NCBI GenBank assembly: GCA_003024985.2
Contig: PXIH01S0006981.1
Strand: one strand, 5' to 3'
Origin: Euperipatoides rowelli
Lineage: Eukaryota; Onychophora; Udeonychophora; Euonychophora; Peripatopsidae
DNA: 12,756 bases
Shown: positions 9,600 through 12,756 of the stretch, piece after piece
How positions within the stretch are numbered: position 1 is the first letter of the stretch
Layout of the letters: the number at the start of each line of letters is the position of its first letter
Translations under genes and position numbers: made by a program
The notes under the pieces: generated by a model
Seen by the model: the letters and a program-made list of their open reading frames with translations, nothing else
Database searches by the model: none
Told to the model about the DNA's origin: nothing

Positions 9600-10400
9600 A
9601 GCTTTATTATATTATCAAATGTTAGGATATAAAATTTCTATTACTATCTTTCAGAACATCAAATACATTTGACAAGGATAATACATCATTTTATTTTTTA
9701 ACCTTACCCCCTTTTTTCTGTTTCCATCCATTGATTCCAATTTCGCCATCTTCACTATTTGATTCAAATTTCCTTCAAATAACTTTTTCCTTCTTCTTCT
9801 TTTAACATTTAAATATTCCTTTCCATTTTGAGTGTCTATTTCATCTTCCGACTGTTGGCAGGCACAATTCCATTTTATTCACGTCACCACTTTCCATTAA
9901 AACTCTTTGATTTCTCAACATTCAAAATTGACAGCAACTGTAATATTTCCAGCTATTAAACACTCTTCCCTTTCTGAGTTTTGTGTATATCTAAATCCAG
10001 CCTTTTTACTTTACACATAAATTTTCTTCCTTCAAAACTCTATTCTCTATTAAATCAACATTTTCTTCTTGTTTTTCATTTTTATAACTCAATGCAAGAC
10101 TATAATTCATAATTGACATATTTTTATTCCAAAATAAAGACAAAAACAATTTTTTGCACAGGACAATTGTTATGCTCTCCTTCATAAAAGACTTGGCATT
10201 TTCTACATAATTCTTTTTTACATTCCACTAATTTGTGCCCCACACCTTCACACTTCAGACACAATTAAAGGAAGGAGAAACACAATTCTAATTCCATTTT
10301 CCTTTCCTTACACCATAAATCAAATTTTCTATTAAGAAACAAACTAGTAGTACTATTATATTAAATTCCCATGCCTTCAAACAGTGAAAGAAAATTCACC
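9600..10400 (-). pseudogene. LINE ORF1 remnant with CCHC zinc knuckles
   Basis: At about 10150-10260 the minus strand reads CLKCEGVGHKLVEC, a clean CX2CX4HX4C knuckle, followed at once by CRKCQVFYEGEHNNC, a second Cys/His knuckle with altered spacing. Upstream, fragments such as NFLSLFEGMGI and KFDLWCKERKMELELC are protein-like but interrupted. Downstream to ORF2 the sequence is lysine-rich and full of stops. ORF1 proteins of this type bind the LINE RNA. The N-terminal part expected upstream is missing, which suggests 5' truncation near 10400. Confidence 0.6.
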
Positions 10401-10402
10401 AA

Positions 10403-10510
10403 TTTTTTTTACACCGGAGCTGCCCAGGGATCAAACTCATGACCACTTTAAATACTCAAGCCTACCATGACCGGGTTCAAAACCTCATGTCCACAGCACA
10501 TTGGCTTGTA
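10403..10510 (-). mobile_element. tRNA-derived SINE, copy 2 (short)
   Basis: Read on the minus strand it matches the head of the SINE at 5711: GCCAATGTGCTGTGG, ATGAGGTTTTGAACCCGGTC, a B-box-like GAGTTTGATCCC (complement of 10427-10438) and CTGGGCAGCTCCGG. It ends with an A8 run (T at 10403-10410). The unique tail of copy 1 is absent, so this copy is a head-only form or is 3' truncated. It abuts the truncated 5' end of the LINE. No target duplication was found. Confidence 0.65.
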
Positions 10511-10608
10511 AATTAACTTTATTTTAAGTTATCTCATCTGGATATCCTTTAAAGAAAGCTTAACCAACATAATTATTATGGCTTTAAAATTTAAAAGGAA
10601 ATTTACAC
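10511..10608. other. Short spacer carrying the left hAT target duplication
   Basis: No gene or element is seen. The 8 bases ATTTACAC at 10601-10608 are the left target-site copy of the adjoining hAT-like element. Confidence 0.5.
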
Positions 10609-10805
10609 CTGGGATTCTCAAACTGTGGTGCATGTATCACTAGTGGTACATTACGTTGTTTCAGGTGGTACACAGAGAGGTAACAAAAAGACAAACACAT
10701 ATATAACAGGGATTGTCAAACTGTGGTACTTGTACCCTTAGTGGTACATTGTTTTTTCAGGTGGTACACAGATATGTAACAAAATGACAGATACATTTAC
10801 AGATA
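10609..10805. repeat. 98-bp tandem duplication of the hAT left end
   Basis: CTGGGATTCTCAAACTGTGG at 10609 recurs as CAGGGATTGTCAAACTGTGG at 10707. Both are followed by TAGTGGTACATT, CAGGTGGTACACAGA and a GTAACAAAA-type stretch. The two copies have diverged at several sites, so the duplication is not recent. Confidence 0.85.
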
Positions 10806-11215
10806 TCCAGTTCATTATGAATCAGTGATTTTCTCTTGCTCTAAAATGTGTTATTTTCAATTGGTTATTAATAAGTTCAGGCCCATAATAATTAATCATT
10901 GTGCAGTTAGTTATGATGTATTTAGTACATTTGATATTAGATTTCAAATTTCTAAATGAACGACATGTTAAAGATTGAATAAGATGAAAATGGACATTGA
11001 ATAAAAGTGAACAATTGATTATGTGCAATATTTAATACCACAAAACTACGATTTTTTTGACAAGGTTGTTTATTTCATTTTGTTTGTCCTGTGACCATAA
11101 ACACATACTCTTGGCTACACAAAGTCCGAATTATTAAATATGCACATGGTGGAACATTGATTTTTTTAGCAGTTTATATAAGTGGTACAACAGTCCAAAA
11201 GTTTGAGAACTCCTG
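10609..11215. mobile_element. hAT-like non-autonomous element (607 bp)
   Basis: The left end CTGGGATTCTCAAACT and the right end, complement CAGGAGTTCTCAAACT, form a terminal inverted repeat with two mismatches in 16 bases. They are flanked by ATTTACAC (10601-10608) and ATCTACAC (11216-11223), an 8-bp target duplication with one mismatch, which is diagnostic of hAT. Subterminal AGTGGTAC words occur at both ends. The left end is present twice in tandem, at 10609 and 10707, a 98-bp period. No hAT transposase signature is seen; the 68-codon minus frame at 10822-11028 is unrecognised. The element is likely a MITE mobilised in trans. Confidence 0.85.
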
Positions 11216-11223
11216 ATCTACAC

Positions 11224-11470
11224 AATCAAATACACAATTTGGATTTCATCATTAAAAAAGGATATTAATATTGAAAAAAAAAAACTCAGTTCACATTTTC
11301 ATCATGTAGAAAAGAGATTAATTAGATCACAAATAATAAGTTATAAATTTATTTGTAATCAAGTTTTTCATTATAGGAGTTTGCATTAGGTGTGTTGACG
11401 TAATGGGGCCGAGTATTCACCCTACTGTAGTAAAACAACAACATGGAAATAAAAGTATTTTTACCCGTCA
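11224..11470. other. Spacer, nothing recognised
   Basis: AT-rich sequence with an A run near 11275-11283 and no coding or structural signal that I can support. Confidence 0.4.
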
Positions 11471-11472
11471 GT

Positions 11473-11536
11473 TAGTCATTTGGATAAGATGCTCCACTCG
11501 GTGCTACAGGGCTAACCTTGCTGCTGGTTCGAAACC
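11473..11536 (+). mobile_element. tRNA-like SINE head (A and B boxes), second family
   Basis: TAGTCATTTGG at 11473-11483 resembles an A box and GGTTCGAAACC at 11526-11536 is a near-consensus B box, about 42 bases apart. The sequence between them is unlike the SINE head at 5711, 10403 and 12413, so it is probably a different SINE family or a tRNA pseudogene. It does not fold into a clear cloverleaf. The 3' limit, poly(A) tail and target duplications were not identified; a possible A-rich end is near 11690-11706. Confidence 0.45.
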
Positions 11537-11582
11537 CTCATTTTCCTGATTAAATAAGTTCAAGATATAAATGGTATTTTCT

Positions 11583-11675
11583 TGAAATGGTATTACGAAT
11601 CATGTCAATCTAATAATGATCTAAATGTTTTTCAATGAATTGTTGTAACCTTATGAAATGTATTAAGAATCATGA
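11583..11675. repeat. Short direct repeat about 72 bases apart
   Basis: TGAAATGGTATTACGAATCATG near 11583 resembles TGAAATGTATTAAGAATCATG near 11655. The similarity covers only about 21 bases with an indel and a mismatch. It may be part of the tail of the SINE-like sequence to the left. Confidence 0.4.
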
Positions 11676-11733
11676 AAACTTTGTACAACTGAAAATAAAA
11701 TTAAAAATGTGGCTCCCTCTCTGTCAGAAGGGA

Positions 11734-11788
11734 AATTAGTTGGAATAATTTAAAGTTCATAGTGAACTTTAAATTATTCAAACTAATT
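11734..11788. repeat. Inverted repeat with 26-bp arms and a 3-base loop
   Basis: The left arm 11734-11759 and right arm 11763-11788 are reverse complements except for one base, with loop TAG at 11760-11762. The inner part reads TTTAAAGTTCA-TAG-TGAACTTTAAA. It would form a strong hairpin in RNA or a cruciform in DNA. No coding sequence or RNA promoter is linked to it. Confidence 0.9.
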
Positions 11789-12197
11789 GCAAAGAAGTTA
11801 GCAAATGAATCAGATCAAATTTGATAAAGTTTAAGCAGCGAACAGAAACATAAAGTAACAGAATATATGGTGAAATAAAGCCTTGATCTTCCCTTGTCCA
11901 AGGATTTATAATGCGCTGTCACTTTAAATTTGTAAATGATTGTCTTATTAAAATCAGATCTTCTACATTATACAAAATTAGTAAGACTTCCAAAATTTAT
12001 TTATTTTAAATGAATACTTGTATTTGTTTCTATAATGATTAATGTTATAATAATTTTTAGTTTTAAAAAATAAATCTCCTCTGCAAGAGGAGAGTAGATG
12101 TATTCTTTTCAGTTAATGGATGCACGTGAGTACATTTATCTTTACACTATTATTATTATACTATATCTGTCAAAGGTTCTATAAATCTCCTCTCCAT
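11789..12197. other. AT-rich interval with a small hairpin, no gene
   Basis: The only structure seen is the 8-bp inverted repeat TCTCCTCT-GCA-AGAGGAGA at 12075-12093. The word AAATCTCCTCT recurs near 12184, just before the 60-bp array. No open frame of interest. Confidence 0.5.
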
Positions 12198-12412
12198 CTC
12201 TTGTAAATGTATTGTAAATAAAATAATGAGTATCAAGGTAGAAGATTGTATAATATCTCTTGTAAATATATTGTAAATAAAAGAATGAGTGTCCAAGGCA
12301 GAAGATTATATACCAATCTCTTATAAATATATTGTAAATAAAAGAAAGAATATACGAGGTAAAAGAATGTGTACTACCTCTTGTAAATATATAGTAAATA
12401 AAAGATTGAGTA
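12198..12412. repeat. Tandem array of about 60-bp units, four copies
   Basis: Units start with CTCTTGTAAAT or CTCTTATAAAT at 12198, 12257, 12318 and 12378 (spacings 59, 61, 60). Each continues with TATTGTAAATAAAA or a close variant, then a GAATGAGT-type word, then a purine-rich part with GAAGATT. The fourth copy is cut by the SINE that follows, and the array word AAAAGAATGAGTA reappears at 12741-12753, so it continues past the window edge. The 101-codon minus-strand frame across it is a by-product of a period divisible by three, not a gene. Confidence 0.85.
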
Positions 12413-12493
12413 CTGCTCCGGTGGTTCAGTGGCTTTTCAAATGCCACAGGAGCTAGTGCATATATAAGGGGTCATAAGTTTGATGCTGGGCAG

Positions 12494-12546
12494 CCCCAGG
12501 GCTGAGGGATGATGGAATTTTCTTTCATCATCATACAGCTCTGGGG
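12494..12546 (+). repeat. Two-tier hairpin within SINE copy 3
   Basis: The outer arms CCCCAGGGCTG (12494-12504) and CAGCTCTGGGG (12536-12546) pair at 10 of 11 positions. The inner arms GATGATGGAA (12508-12517) and TTTCATCATC (12523-12532) pair at 9 of 10 or better. It would form a stable structured domain in the SINE RNA. Confidence 0.85.
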
Positions 12547-12707
12547 ATTTTTTCTCTTTGCAGAAAACTTAGTAACAGAAATTTAAAAGATAAATTGGAT
12601 TTATGGCGAACATCAAGCTGAAATAAAAACAAAAGTGTCACTGTTGTATCCATTACAGTAGATTTGTAAAAAATGATACAATTTGTACATAGTGTAAATA
12701 AAGAGTA

Positions 12708-12729
12708 GCTTCACCCAGAGAGGTGAAGC
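12708..12729 (+). repeat. Terminal 8-bp hairpin of SINE copy 3
   Basis: GCTTCACC (12708-12715), loop CAGAGA, GGTGAAGC (12722-12729): a perfect stem just upstream of the A-rich tail. This is the place where some SINEs carry a structure recognised by the partner LINE reverse transcriptase. Whether this one is so used is inference. Confidence 0.85.
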
Positions 12730-12756
12730 AAATTAAAAAAAAAAGAATGAGTATCT

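Larger units (their letters stand above)
6190..10400 (-). mobile_element. Old 5'-truncated L1-like LINE retrotransposon
   Basis: About 4.2 kb on the minus strand has the order ORF1 remnant with CCHC knuckles, ORF2 with an APE-type endonuclease, reverse transcriptase and a C-terminal Cys/His knuckle, then an AT-rich 3' untranslated part. Domain order and motif wording fit the L1/Tx1 group. The 3' end is placed near 6190-6240, where the minus strand reads GTGAATAAAAAAAT and ends in A-rich sequence; the exact boundary and target duplication were not found. The 5' end is probably truncated within ORF1, next to a SINE. Many frameshifts and stops show that it is long dead. Confidence 0.85.
12413..12740 (+). 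mobile_element. tRNA-derived SINE, copy 3, inserted in the 60-bp array
   Basis: The element begins CTGCTCCGG and has a textbook A box TGGTTCAGTGG at 12422-12432 and a weakened B box (AGTTTGATGC near 12476-12486), followed by TGGGCAGCCCC. The head resembles the SINE at 5711, but the 3' body differs. The body holds a two-tier hairpin (12494-12546) and an 8-bp hairpin (12708-12729), then a short A-rich tail. The target duplication is AAAAGATTGAGTA (12400-12412) and AAAAGAATGAGTA (12741-12753), one mismatch in 13. Length is 328 bases. It is presumably transcribed by RNA polymerase III and moved by LINE enzymes. Confidence 0.8.

Noticed and set aside
11473-11536. Functional tRNA gene
   Set aside because: A and B boxes are present, but a cloverleaf with paired acceptor and anticodon stems does not form. 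A SINE head or pseudogene is more likely.
12142-12447. 101-codon minus-strand open frame with internal repeats
   Set aside because: It lies across the 60-bp tandem array and owes its openness and repetitiveness to a period near a multiple of three. It has no protein-family character and runs into the SINE.

Overview
The window reads as animal (metazoan, probably invertebrate) nuclear DNA. It is strongly AT-rich by eye, has no bacterial-style gene packing, and contains an L1-like LINE, several tRNA-headed SINEs with A-rich tails, and short inverted-repeat DNA transposons (hAT-like and piggyBac-like). The species cannot be fixed from this sequence. No intact protein-coding gene is supported; every recognisable coding stretch is broken by frameshifts or stops.

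Layout. 1-1292 (minus): a frameshifted pseudogene of an unnamed multicopy animal protein family, cut by the window start. 1293-1760: AT-rich filler. 1761-2346: a decaying tandem array with copies about 140-160 bp apart, including two ambiguous bases. 2347-3570: unassigned, with one very weak exon-like stretch and a 22-bp duplication. 3575-3755 (minus): a GC-rich fragment with a hAT-like end. 3756-4724: unassigned. 4729-5345: a 617-bp piggyBac-like non-autonomous element. 5350-5700: unassigned. 5711-5937: a SINE. About 6190-10400 (minus): an old 5'-truncated L1-like LINE, whose ORF2 (6436-9567) still shows endonuclease, reverse transcriptase and C-terminal zinc-knuckle regions, and whose ORF1 remnant has CCHC knuckles. 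10403-10510 (minus): a second, shortened copy of the SINE head. 10609-11215: a hAT-like non-autonomous element with 8-bp target duplications and an internally duplicated end. 11473-11536: a separate tRNA-like SINE head. 11734-11788: a 26-bp-stem hairpin. 12198-12412: a 60-bp tandem array interrupted by a third SINE (12413-12740) with a 13-bp target duplication; the array resumes at the right edge.

The elements do not form a pathway. The window is a record of successive insertions. The only possible working relationship is LINE machinery moving SINEs, and no 3'-end sequence clearly shared by this LINE and these SINEs was found. The points most worth checking are the unnamed gene family, the SINE subfamilies that share a head but not a tail, the hairpins in the 12.4-kb SINE, the SINE insertion into the 60-bp array, and the repeated GGTCC-type palindromes in the piggyBac-like element.
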